This document shows, in pieces, positions 6,696 through 14,816 of a DNA stretch of 37,268 bases. The position numbers and the translations under genes were made by a program. Source of the stretch: an uncultured Eubacteriales bacterium (GTDB lineage: Bacteria; Bacillota; Clostridia; Oscillospirales; Oscillospiraceae); contig URXW01000016.1 of NCBI GenBank assembly GCA_900551995.1, positions 1-37,268 on the forward strand, read 5' to 3'. Every line of letters starts with the position of its first letter. Positions within the stretch are counted from its first letter, which is position 1. The notes beneath the pieces were generated by a model. That model did not search any database. It was given only the letters and a program-made list of their open reading frames with translations, and had not been told where the DNA came from.

Positions 6696-7886
6696 TTACC
6701 TGTAGCTCTCCATCATCGCCTTGAAGGCAGGCAGACTGCGGCGGATCATGTCGTTGGACACGCAGTAGCTCAGGCGGAAGTAGCCGGGGCAGCCGAAGCC
6801 GTCGGCGGGCACCACCAACAGGTTGTGCTCCAGCTTCGCCTTCTCGGAGAAGGCGTTGGCGTCGCCGTTGGGAGCCTTGACGAACAGGTAAAAGGCACCG
6901 TCGGGCTTGGCGCACTCATAGCCCATCTCCCGCAGGCTGTTGTACAGCAGATTGCGGTTTTCATCGTAAGCCACCAGATCGGGACGCTCCTCGGCACAAT
7001 ACTCGATGACCTTCTGCATCAGCGTGGGCGGGCAAACGTGCCCCATAATGCGGGCGGCACCGGAAACGGCGGCATACACCGCGTCGCTGTCATCGGCGAA
7101 GCCGGGGACGTACACATAGCCGATACGCTCACCGGGCAGGGACAGGGACTTGGAGTAGGAGTAGCAGACGATGGTGTTCCGGTACAAGCAGGGGATAAAG
7201 GGAACCGTTACGCCGCTGTATACCAGCTCACGGTATGGCTCGTCGGCGATAATGTAGATGGGGTGACCGTGCTCCTTGCTCTTGCGATCCAGCAGGGCTG
7301 CCAGACCCTTCAGCGTCTCCTCGGTATAGACGACGCCGGAGGGGTTGTTGGGAGAGTTGATGATGATCGCCTGTGTGTGGGCGGTGATGCGCTTTTCCAC
7401 CTCGTCCAGATGGATCTGGAACGCCTTGGTGTCGGCGGGCACCACCACCAGCTTGCCGCCGTTCCCCTCGACGAAGGGAAGGTACTCGGGGAAGAAGGGA
7501 GCCACAGTCATGATCTCGGTGTGGTGATCTACCGTGAGGGCTTTGATAATGGAGATCAGAGCAGGGGCGGCACCGCAGGTGAAGAACAGCTCACTCGCCT
7601 TTACGTCCAGCCCGAAGCGGGCGGACAGATCCTTAGCCACGGCGGCACGGGCTTCCGCAAAGCCGGGAGCCATGGAGTAACCGTGGAGCTTGATGGAGTC
7701 CGTCTCGTCCACGATCTTATGGATGGATTCGTTTACCTTCTTGGGCGCGGGGATGCTGGGGTTGCCTAAAGAGTAGTCGTACACCTTGTCGGCACCCACC
7801 TTGGCGGATTGCTCCAAACCGTAGGCAAACAGCTGGCGGATGATGGAGGGAGCCGTGCCCAGCGTGTAGAATTTCTGATTTACCAT
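6696..7886 (-). CDS. PLP-dependent class I aminotransferase
   Basis: A 396-residue cytoplasmic fold-type I aminotransferase that would exchange an amino group between an amino acid and a 2-oxo acid. Visible landmarks are NSPNNPSG with substrate/PLP-binding N181, ADEPY with D215 and Y218, and SYSKSLSLPGERIGY with the Schiff-base lysine K246. The conserved C-terminal arginine lies in GYFRLSY. The ATG at 7886 follows AAGGAG at good spacing. It lies 62 bp downstream of the phosphate acyltransferase gene with no terminator between, so they are probably co-transcribed. The class covers Asp, Ala and aromatic aminotransferases; the substrate cannot be read from the sequence. Confidence 0.88.
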   Translation of the reverse strand: MVNQKFYTLGTAPSIIRQLFAYGLEQSAKVGADKVYDYSLGNPSIPAPKKVNESIHKIVDETDSIKLHGYSMAPGFAEARAAVAKDLSARFGLDVKASELFFTCGAAPALISIIKALTVDHHTEIMTVAPFFPEYLPFVEGNGGKLVVVPADTKAFQIHLDEVEKRITAHTQAIIINSPNNPSGVVYTEETLKGLAALLDRKSKEHGHPIYIIADEPYRELVYSGVTVPFIPCLYRNTIVCYSYSKSLSLPGERIGYVYVPGFADDSDAVYAAVSGAARIMGHVCPPTLMQKVIEYCAEERPDLVAYDENRNLLYNSLREMGYECAKPDGAFYLFVKAPNGDANAFSEKAKLEHNLLVVPADGFGCPGYFRLSYCVSNDMIRRSLPAFKAMMESYR

Positions 7887-7948
7887 AACGTGATCTCCTT
7901 TTCTGAATTATTGTGCGGTGTCTCTGCCGCGCAGCGGCGGTGACACTG

Positions 7949-8863
7949 TCAGGACAGCTTCATGCGGGAGGCGAGGACGCTGCCCAGCGCGATAGACGCC
8001 AGCTTGGAATAGGCACTGTCGGCGCGGCTGACCAGCACGATGGGCACCTTAGCACCGAGAATGATACCGGCGTTTTTGGCGTTGCCGAACAGATTCGCCG
8101 CCTTGCCGATGCCGTTGCCCACCTCGTAGTTGGGCACCAGCAGAATGTCCGCCTTACCGGCACCGGGAGCGGTGTAGTGCTTGTGGCGGCACGATTCCTC
8201 GCTGACAGCCAGATCCAGAGCCACAGGACCGCATACGTCCATATTGTACTTCGCCCAGCGGTCGGTCATGTGGGAGAGCGCGTCGGCGTCCACGGTGGAC
8301 TGCACCTTGGGGTTCACCTGCTCCGCGCCGCAGACGCAGGAGGCGTTGATGTGCTCATAGCCCAGAGCTTGCAGCACCATGGCGGCGTTTTCCAGGATCT
8401 CCGCCTTCTTTTCCAGATCGGGGAAGGTATTCACACCGCCGTCGGTGAGCACCAGCATACGACCCAGCGCGGGGATCTCGTAGAGCATACAGTGGGTGGT
8501 CAGGTGGTCGGTACGCAGACCGTGCTCCTTATTGAACACGGCGCGCATCAGGTCGGCGGTGCCGAGGATGCCCTTCATCAGAAAGTTGGCTCTGCCCTCG
8601 GCGCACAGGGCGACCGCCTTGGCGGCGCAGTCCTCATCGGTGTCGCCGGCGATGATCTCATAGGCGGCGGGGTCCTCGCCCAGAGCCGTGAGCATGGATT
8701 TGATCTCGTCGGCATGCCCCACAAGGATGGGGGCGGCGATACCCTCGCGCCGTGCCTCGACCACAGCCTCGATCACCGGCTGGTCGTGGGCGGCTGCCAC
8801 GGCGATGACGCCTGTTTTGCCGCCTTTGGCAGCGGCGATGATGCCGTCAATGGTATTGATCAT
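7949..8863 (-). CDS. ptb: phosphate butyryl/acetyl transferase family enzyme
   Basis: A 304-residue enzyme of the phosphate acetyl/butyryltransferase family, which swaps the CoA of an acyl-CoA for phosphate so that a kinase can make ATP. Family landmarks include NFLMKGILGTADLMRAV mid-protein, LVLTDGGVNTFPDL, and the C-terminal LLVPNYEVGNGIGKA and KVPIVLVSRADS. The length fits Ptb (about 300) rather than long Pta. I place the start at 8863 after GGAGGAG; an ATG six codons earlier would sit on that ribosome site. No butyrate or acetate kinase is nearby; the partner is an aminotransferase, so the acyl group may derive from amino-acid breakdown. The acyl specificity is not visible. Confidence 0.82.
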   Translation of the reverse strand: MINTIDGIIAAAKGGKTGVIAVAAAHDQPVIEAVVEARREGIAAPILVGHADEIKSMLTALGEDPAAYEIIAGDTDEDCAAKAVALCAEGRANFLMKGILGTADLMRAVFNKEHGLRTDHLTTHCMLYEIPALGRMLVLTDGGVNTFPDLEKKAEILENAAMVLQALGYEHINASCVCGAEQVNPKVQSTVDADALSHMTDRWAKYNMDVCGPVALDLAVSEESCRHKHYTAPGAGKADILLVPNYEVGNGIGKAANLFGNAKNAGIILGAKVPIVLVSRADSAYSKLASIALGSVLASRMKLS

Positions 8864-8939
8864 GGTGTTCTCCTCCTGCATGATTTCGTTTGCCGTTCAA
8901 GGGGGCGTAGCTTACAAACCGAATGGTTTCACTTTTTAC

Positions 8940-8968
8940 AGTATACAGCATACCGCTTCCAGCGTCAA
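8940..8968 (-). promoter_or_regulatory. promoter of the ptb-aminotransferase unit
   Basis: TTGACG and TATACT on the minus strand with a 17-bp spacer, 77 bases before the start codon. Confidence 0.8.
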
Positions 8969-9037
8969 CGGAAAACCGAAGCATTCAGTGAAAGTTTTTT
9001 CGGCAGGTGGGCACCACGTATATCCGGGGAGATAGGG

Positions 9038-9066
9038 TTGACGGGACGGCGGAAATAGGATATATT
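9038..9066 (+). promoter_or_regulatory. promoter of the YkvI-like gene
   Basis: TTGACG and TATATT with a 17-bp spacer, 30 bases before the ATG at 9097. It is divergent from the ptb promoter, with the two -35 boxes about 70 bp apart. Confidence 0.75.
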
Positions 9067-9096
9067 GTATAGGTTATTTTCGAGCAGAGGTGCAGT

Positions 9097-10158
9097 ATGA
9101 AAGAGATCAAGACGTTTTCGCTGGCGTTTACCTACGTCGGCTGTTTTTTGGGCGCGGGGTTCATCTCCGGGCAGGAGCTGTGGCAGTTTTTCGGAGCCTT
9201 CGGCAACTGGGGGTATCTGGGGTTCTTTGTATCGGCGGTGCTGTTTATGGTGATCGGCGTGATGTTCGTCCGGCTGACACAGATGACGAAATGCGCCGAC
9301 ATGGGTAAGCTGCTGGTGCCTTGGGACATCAAGTGGCTGCGGACAGCCACCGGCGTCATCGGCGCGGCGTTTCTGTTTTTTGTGGTGGTGTCCATGTCCG
9401 CAGGCGTGGGAGCCATGCTGCAGCAGCTTTTCGGCGTTCCCCAGTGGCTGGGCAGTGCGGTGTTCATGCTGGCGGTGTTTCTGATAGCTCTGCTGGGCGT
9501 CAGCGGTATGATCAACGCCTTTTCCGCCATGATCCCGGTGCTGGTACTGGCGACGCTGGGCTTTGCGGTGGCGGCGTGGTGCACCTTCGGCACGGAGGGG
9601 ATCCTGCAATTGAAGAACACCAACACCAACCCCCTGATGCCCAACTGGTGCATCGCCACGCTGACCTTCGTGGCGTACAACATTCTGGGCGGCATCGGCA
9701 TTATGGCTCCCGTGGGGCAGTACGTGCCGGAGAAGAAGCACGTCTACGGCGGTATCACGCTGGCGGGCTTGATGCTGCTGGTGGTGGCGGGCAGTATTCT
9801 GACCAGCCTCGGCTGCTATCCGGAGGCGGTGGCGGCGGAGCTGCCCATGGTGGCACTCGCCAGCCGCCTGAACGGAACGCTGGGTGCCGTCTACGGCATT
9901 ATGCTGCTGGTGGCAATGTTCTGCAACGCGCTGGCCAGCCTGGTGGGACTGATCAGCTATCTGGAGCAGAAAGCCCGCTTCGTGCGGGAGAAAAAGAAGA
10001 TGCTGCTGGCGGGGCTGTGCCTGCTGGCGTGGGCGGGAAGTCTGCTGGGCTTCGCGGAGCTGGTGGGGACGGTGTACCCCATCTTTGGGTATCTGAGCAT
10101 CGCATTTCTGGTGTCCATGACCATACACTATTTCCAAGCGCGAAAGCGGGAAAAGTAG
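9097..10158 (+). CDS. YkvI-type integral membrane protein, probable transporter
   Basis: A 353-residue protein with about ten hydrophobic segments. The N-terminal FTYVGCFLGAGFISGQELWQFF has the glycine-broken first helix typical of the LeuT/APC fold, and the pattern matches the uncharacterised YkvI family of Firmicutes. The middle FVAYNILGGIGIMAPVGQYV may be the other broken helix. The ribosome site is modest (AGAGGTG). It is a single gene with its own promoter and terminator, divergent from ptb. The substrate is unknown; cation-coupled uptake of an amino acid or similar compound is a guess from the fold. Confidence 0.78.
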   Translation: MKEIKTFSLAFTYVGCFLGAGFISGQELWQFFGAFGNWGYLGFFVSAVLFMVIGVMFVRLTQMTKCADMGKLLVPWDIKWLRTATGVIGAAFLFFVVVSMSAGVGAMLQQLFGVPQWLGSAVFMLAVFLIALLGVSGMINAFSAMIPVLVLATLGFAVAAWCTFGTEGILQLKNTNTNPLMPNWCIATLTFVAYNILGGIGIMAPVGQYVPEKKHVYGGITLAGLMLLVVAGSILTSLGCYPEAVAAELPMVALASRLNGTLGAVYGIMLLVAMFCNALASLVGLISYLEQKARFVREKKKMLLAGLCLLAWAGSLLGFAELVGTVYPIFGYLSIAFLVSMTIHYFQARKREK

Positions 10159-10201
10159 AAATCACAGCAGCAGTAATGCGAAAACACTTTACATAGAAAC
10201 C

Positions 10202-10227
10202 ACCCCTCTGCCGCATGGCAGAGGGGT
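10202..10227. terminator. bidirectional terminator between the YkvI-like gene and GSIII
   Basis: ACCCCTCTGCC and GGCAGAGGGGT form an 11-bp perfect stem with loop GCAT, followed on the plus strand by AGTTTTT. The convergent glutamine synthetase gene ends 15 bases away. Confidence 0.85.
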
Positions 10228-10241
10228 AGTTTTTGACTGCA

Positions 10242-12344
10242 TCAGACGCTGAACAGAATGTCAGCGTAGGTGGGGTAGGGCCAAACCTTGGCGTCCACCA
10301 GAGATTCCAGATGGCTGATAAGCTCGCTCGCCTGCTGGGTGCGGGTGCCTACCTCATCGCGGTAGTACCGAGCGGCGTCGATGCCGCTGTCGGCGGAGGG
10401 AGCCTTCTCCAGCACGGTGGACAGCTCCTGACAAACGTCCAGAAGCCGTCCGCCCGTGAGGCTCAGCTGGCGGATCAGGTAGTCCTCGACCCGGCAGAAG
10501 CCGGAGAGGTCAGCTCTTTGCTTGTGCGCCATGCCGCTTGCCAGATCGCCGGAATAACGCGCCATGGCGGGCAATACGCCGCGCATCGCCATGTCCAGCA
10601 GCGTGTTCGCCTCGATAGCGGAGACCTTGCAGTAGTTCTCCAAGTGGATCTCGTACCGGGCGCGCATTTCCGCCTCGGTGAGAATGGCGTGCTTCGTGAA
10701 CAGGTCGATGTTCTTCTTGTCAATGTAGGCGGGCATACAGTCCACGGTGTTCCGCAGGTTGGAAAGACCGCGGCGGGCGGCCTCCTGCACCCACGAGTCG
10801 TCGTAGCCGTTGCCGTTGAAGATAATGCGCTGGTGAGCGGTGAAGGTGTCGTGCAGCAGGGCTTGCAGGGCGGACTGGAAGTCGTCCGCCTTTTCCAGAA
10901 TGTCGGCGAACTGCCCCAGCTCCTCCGCCATGATGGTGTTGAGCACCACGTTGGGGCTGGCGATGGACTGGGAGGAGCCCAGCATACGGAACTCGAACTT
11001 GTTGCCGGTGAATGCCAGCGGGGAGGTGCGGTTGCGGTCGGTGGTGTCCTGCGGGATCTCCGGCAGGGCGTCCACGCCGATGGTGAGCTTTTTCTTGGTG
11101 ATGTCCACGTACTCCGTGCCGCTGATGATGGCGTCCAGAATGGCGGTCAGCTCGGCACCCAAGAAGATGGAGATGATGGCGGGAGGAGCCTCGTTGCCGC
11201 CGAGACGGTGGTCGTTGCCGGGGTAGGAGACGCAGCAGCGCAGCATCTCCTGATACTCGTCCACGCCCTTGATGAACGCCGCCAGAAATAGCAGGAACTG
11301 AGCGTTCTGGCTGGGAGTGCTGCCGGGCTTCAGCAGATTCTCGCCCGTGTCCGTAGCCAGCGACCAGTTGTCGTGCTTGCCGCTGCCGTTGACGCCGGCA
11401 AAGGGCTTCTCGTGGAGCAAACACACCAGACCGTGGCGGTCGGCGACCTTTTTCAGCAGCTCCATGGTCAGCTGGTTTTTGTCGCAGGCGGAGTTGGCGT
11501 CGGAGTAGATGGGCGCGATCTCATGCTGGGCGGGAGCCACCTCGTTGTGCTCCGTCTTTGCCAGCACGCCCAGCTTCCACAGCTCCTCGTCCAGCTCCCG
11601 CATGAAGGACGCCACGCGGGGCTTGATGGCACCGTAGTAGTGGTCGTCCAGCTCCTGCCCCTTGGAGGGGCGGGCACCGAACAGCGTGCGCCCGCAGAGC
11701 TTCAGATCCTCCCGAAGCTCGTACATCTTCTTGTCGATCAGGAAATACTCCTGCTCAGGGCCGACCTGCGGAATGACGTGCTTCGCCTCCGTGTTGCCGA
11801 ACAGGCGCAGGATGCGGATGCACTCCTTGTCCAGCACGTGCATGGAGCGCAGCAGGGGCGTTTTCTTGTCCAGCGTCTGCCCGCTGTACGAGCAGAAGAT
11901 GGTGGGGATATACAGTGTTTCGTCCTTTACGAAGGCGTAGGACGTGGGATCCCACGCGGTGTAGCCACGCGCCTCGAATGTGGCGCGGAGCCCGCCGGAG
12001 GGGAAGGAGGAGGCGTCCGCCTCGCCCTTGCTCAGCTCCTTGGCACTCAGCTCCATGACCACGCCGTCCTTACCGGCGCGGGTGATGAAGCTGTCGTGCT
12101 TCTCGGCGGTGAAGCCGGTCATGGGCTGGAACCAGTGGGTGTAATGGGTGGCACCCTTTTCGATCGCCCAATCTTTCATGGCGTTGGCGATCTCGCCGGC
12201 GGTGGAACGATCCAGAGGCGTTCCCTGTGCCAGACATTGTTGCCACTTCTGATAAACGGCGGCGGGGAGACGCTGCTGCATCTGCTGCTCGTCGAATACC
12301 ATCTGACCGAACAGGGCGGGAACGTTGGTGCTTTTTTCACTCAT
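10242..12344 (-). CDS. glnN: glutamine synthetase type III
   Basis: A 700-residue type III glutamine synthetase, which makes glutamine from glutamate, ammonia and ATP in the cytoplasm. The length is that of GSIII and far above GSI (about 450). Typical segments are the N-terminal LFGQMVFDEQQM, THYTHWFQPMTG and EKHDSF, then VGPEQEYFLID, NEVAPAQHEIAPIY with the metal-binding glutamates, NGSGKHDNWSL and the ATP-site region GNDHRLGGNEAPPAIIS. The ATG at 12344 has AAAGGAA ten bases upstream. It lies 63 bp downstream of gltX on the same strand with no strong terminator between, so it may be read from the gltX promoter. Confidence 0.95.
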   Translation of the reverse strand: MSEKSTNVPALFGQMVFDEQQMQQRLPAAVYQKWQQCLAQGTPLDRSTAGEIANAMKDWAIEKGATHYTHWFQPMTGFTAEKHDSFITRAGKDGVVMELSAKELSKGEADASSFPSGGLRATFEARGYTAWDPTSYAFVKDETLYIPTIFCSYSGQTLDKKTPLLRSMHVLDKECIRILRLFGNTEAKHVIPQVGPEQEYFLIDKKMYELREDLKLCGRTLFGARPSKGQELDDHYYGAIKPRVASFMRELDEELWKLGVLAKTEHNEVAPAQHEIAPIYSDANSACDKNQLTMELLKKVADRHGLVCLLHEKPFAGVNGSGKHDNWSLATDTGENLLKPGSTPSQNAQFLLFLAAFIKGVDEYQEMLRCCVSYPGNDHRLGGNEAPPAIISIFLGAELTAILDAIISGTEYVDITKKKLTIGVDALPEIPQDTTDRNRTSPLAFTGNKFEFRMLGSSQSIASPNVVLNTIMAEELGQFADILEKADDFQSALQALLHDTFTAHQRIIFNGNGYDDSWVQEAARRGLSNLRNTVDCMPAYIDKKNIDLFTKHAILTEAEMRARYEIHLENYCKVSAIEANTLLDMAMRGVLPAMARYSGDLASGMAHKQRADLSGFCRVEDYLIRQLSLTGGRLLDVCQELSTVLEKAPSADSGIDAARYYRDEVGTRTQQASELISHLESLVDAKVWPYPTYADILFSV

Positions 12345-12407
12345 GCGGGATCATTCCTTTCGATTCTGAAATAAGCGGCACAGCCGCAGAAAAACAGGGA
12401 TAGGGGC

Positions 12408-13895
12408 TTACAGGCTCTCCAGCTTGGCAAGACCGGCGCGGAGACGGCGCAGCGTTTCCTCCTTGCCGAGAATACGGCAGATCTCCACGGCACCGCCGGG
12501 CGTCACCAGCTTGCCGGAGGCGGCGATACGCACCGGCCACATGAGCGTGGCGTTCTTGACCTCCAGATGCTCCGCCAGCGCGACGAGTCCGTCGTGGATG
12601 GTTTCGTCCGTCCACTGGGGCAAGCCCTCCAGCATGGGGATGGCCGCCGTCAGCATGGCCTTGCAGACCTCCGGGTTCGTCTTGGACTTCTTATTGGTGA
12701 AGTTCTCCACGCAGCAGGGGGGGCACTCATCGAAGAAATCCACCTTTTCGGGGATCTCCGTCAGCTTTTCGCAGCGGGCCTGCAGCAGTCCGGCGATGGC
12801 GCACAGGTCGAAATCGCCCTTGACGCTCTGGCGGATGTACGGCTCCGCCACCTTGGCGAAGTCCTCCGGGGACATGGAGCGCAGGTACACCGCGTTGAAG
12901 TGATCCAGCTTGGCCTTGTCGAAGATGGCGGGGGACTTGGAAATTCCTGTAAGGTCAAACGCCTTTACAAGCTCGTCAAGGGAGAAGATCTCCTGCTCGG
13001 CGAGGTCGCCCCTGGGGCTCCAGCCCAGCAAAGCCACATAGTTGAGGATGGCGTCGGTCAGATAGCCCTCCGCCTTCAGATCCTCGTAGCTGGGGTCGCC
13101 ATGCCGCTTGGACATCTTGTTCTGGGCGTCCCGCATGACGGGGGAGCAGTGGACATACACCGGTACGTCCCAGCCGAAGGCGTGGTACAGAAGGTCGTAC
13201 TTGGGCGCGGAGGACAGGTACTCGCTGCCGCGCACCACATGGGTGATGCCCATGAGATGATCGTCGATGACGTTGGCAAAGTTGTAGGTGGGCAGACCGT
13301 CCCGCTTCAGCAACACTTGATCGTCCAGAGTGCTGTTTTCCACGGTGATGTCGCCGAACACGGCGTCGTGGAACGTGGTGGTGCCCTCCTTGGGGATGCG
13401 CTGGCGGATCACGTAGGGCTCGCCGGCTTCCACACGGCGGAGGGCTTCCTCCAGCGGCAGGTCGCGGCAGGGGTCGTCGGCGCGGTCAAAGCAGCCGGTG
13501 TCCTCCTCGGAGGCGCACTTTTCGCAGAAGCAGTAGTACGCGCCGCCTTTTTCCACCAGCAAACGGGCATACTTGCCGTAGGTATCCCGGCGTTCCGACT
13601 GGATATAAGGAGCCACGGGGCCGCCCACATCGGGCCCCTCGTCGTGGGTGAGGCGGCACTCCGCCATGGTGCGGTAGATCACATCGGTGGCACCCTCCAC
13701 CAGACGACCCTGATCGGTGTCCTCAATACGCAGAATGAACGTGCCGCCTTGAGAGCGGGCGATAAGCCACGTGTACAGAGCGGTGCGTAGGTTGCCGATG
13801 TGCATATACCCGGTGGGGGAGGGCGCGAAGCGGGTACGCACCTTACCGCGGGGGATCTTCGCCTCCATCTCGGCGAAATAAGCAGCGTCAGACAT
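12408..13895 (-). CDS. gltX: glutamyl-tRNA synthetase
   Basis: Class I synthetase of 495 residues that charges tRNA-Glu, and in many Firmicutes also tRNA-Gln. The catalytic domain shows RFAPSPTGYMHIGN with the HIGH-type motif at 32-35, RIEDTD, and KMSKRHGDP near residue 265. The anticodon-binding helical domain follows. A Cys-rich insert, CFCEKCASEEDTGCF, near residue 120 resembles a zinc-binding insertion. The start at 13895 follows GGAGG with seven-base spacing; an upstream ATG at 13937 overlaps the -10 region. The GSIII gene follows, linking glutamate use for protein synthesis with glutamine synthesis. No gatCAB is in the window, so mischarging of tRNA-Gln cannot be judged. Confidence 0.96.
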   Translation of the reverse strand: MSDAAYFAEMEAKIPRGKVRTRFAPSPTGYMHIGNLRTALYTWLIARSQGGTFILRIEDTDQGRLVEGATDVIYRTMAECRLTHDEGPDVGGPVAPYIQSERRDTYGKYARLLVEKGGAYYCFCEKCASEEDTGCFDRADDPCRDLPLEEALRRVEAGEPYVIRQRIPKEGTTTFHDAVFGDITVENSTLDDQVLLKRDGLPTYNFANVIDDHLMGITHVVRGSEYLSSAPKYDLLYHAFGWDVPVYVHCSPVMRDAQNKMSKRHGDPSYEDLKAEGYLTDAILNYVALLGWSPRGDLAEQEIFSLDELVKAFDLTGISKSPAIFDKAKLDHFNAVYLRSMSPEDFAKVAEPYIRQSVKGDFDLCAIAGLLQARCEKLTEIPEKVDFFDECPPCCVENFTNKKSKTNPEVCKAMLTAAIPMLEGLPQWTDETIHDGLVALAEHLEVKNATLMWPVRIAASGKLVTPGGAVEICRILGKEETLRRLRAGLAKLESL

Positions 13896-13939
13896 AGGGA
13901 AACCTCCGTAATCCGTAGGATGATAAAAAATACCCATAT

Positions 13940-13967
13940 ATTATATTAGTTTCTGAGAAAATGTCAA
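13940..13967 (-). promoter_or_regulatory. promoter of gltX
   Basis: Minus-strand TTGACA and perfect TATAAT with a 16-bp spacer, 44 bases before the ATG. No T-box fits in this short leader. Confidence 0.8.
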
Positions 13968-14014
13968 TGCTTCCGAGCGATTTCGCAAAATACCCCAAAT
14001 GTTTGGAATGTTTC

Positions 14015-14043
14015 TTGCATTTCCGGTGGATATTTGGTATAAT
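14015..14043 (+). promoter_or_regulatory. promoter of the Fe-S scaffold-like / GGGtGRT pair
   Basis: TTGCAT, a 17-bp spacer and perfect TATAAT, 63 bases before the ATG at 14107. Confidence 0.8.
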
Positions 14044-14106
14044 ACCCTTGCTTTATGTTTGACCGCCGCAAGGCACTACTATAATGCAGAAAGGAACATC
14101 GTCACT

Positions 14107-14799
14107 ATGATCTATACGACAGAAGTACAGCATATGTGTCCTGTCGCCAAGGGCGCGTATCACGGCCCGGCTCCTATCCCCGAGGAGGGGAAGTGGGTGC
14201 AGGCAAAGGAGATCGGGGATATTTCCGGTTTCACCCACGGTATCGGTTGGTGCGCCCCCCAGCAGGGTGCCTGTAAACTGACCTTGAATGTGAAAAACGG
14301 CGTTATTGAGGAGGCACTGGTGGAGACCATCGGCTGCTCCGGCATGACCCATTCCGCCGCCATGGCTTCCGAGATTCTCATCGGCAAGACCATTCTGGAG
14401 GCACTGAACACCGATCTGGTGTGCGACGCCATCAACACCGCCATGCGTGAGTTGTTCCTGCAGATCGTCTATGGCCGCACCCAGTCCGCCTTCTCCGAGG
14501 ACGGCTTGGCTGTGGGCGCGTCGCTGGAGGATCTGGGCAAGGGGCTGCGCTCTCAGGTGGGCACCATGTTCGGCACCCGCGAGAAGGGACCCCGCTATCT
14601 GGAGATGGCAGAGGGCTATTGCAGCCGTCTGGCGTTGAACGACAAGGACGAGATCATCGGCTATGAGTTTATCAGCCTCGGCAAGATGATGGACGCCGTG
14701 AAGAAGGGCGTGGACGCCAACGAGGCGTTGAAGAACGCCACCGGTCACTACGGTCAGTGGGACAACGCGGCGAAGTATATCGACCCGCGGCAGGAATAA
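14107..14799 (+). CDS. NifU-N/IscU-like iron-sulfur scaffold-type protein, partner of GGGtGRT
   Basis: A 230-residue cytoplasmic protein. Residues about 45-125 resemble the IscU/NifU N-terminal scaffold fold, with cysteines C49, C56, C77 and C106. C77 lies in ETIGCSGMTHSAA, the GCxxxxAS-like pattern of scaffolds. C11 and C172 are further cysteines. The start at 14107 follows AGAAAGGA; upstream in-frame starts lie within the promoter. It is followed 17 bp later by the GGGtGRT gene under the same promoter. The family is known to travel with GGGtGRT proteins; its reaction is unknown. A role in binding or building a metal cluster for the partner is inference. Confidence 0.75.
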   Translation: MIYTTEVQHMCPVAKGAYHGPAPIPEEGKWVQAKEIGDISGFTHGIGWCAPQQGACKLTLNVKNGVIEEALVETIGCSGMTHSAAMASEILIGKTILEALNTDLVCDAINTAMRELFLQIVYGRTQSAFSEDGLAVGASLEDLGKGLRSQVGTMFGTREKGPRYLEMAEGYCSRLALNDKDEIIGYEFISLGKMMDAVKKGVDANEALKNATGHYGQWDNAAKYIDPRQE

Positions 14800-14816
14800 G
14801 GGAGGAGGACGAGAAA

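Noticed and set aside
8965..10137. A 390-codon minus-strand frame opposite the YkvI-like gene
   Set aside because: It is a His- and Gln-rich antisense shadow; the plus strand has promoter, ribosome site and a sensible membrane protein.
13896..14106. A T-box or other riboswitch upstream of gltX or of the scaffold-like gene
   Set aside because: The gltX leader is only about 40 bases; the other leader of about 57 bases has no T-box sequence or strong terminator.
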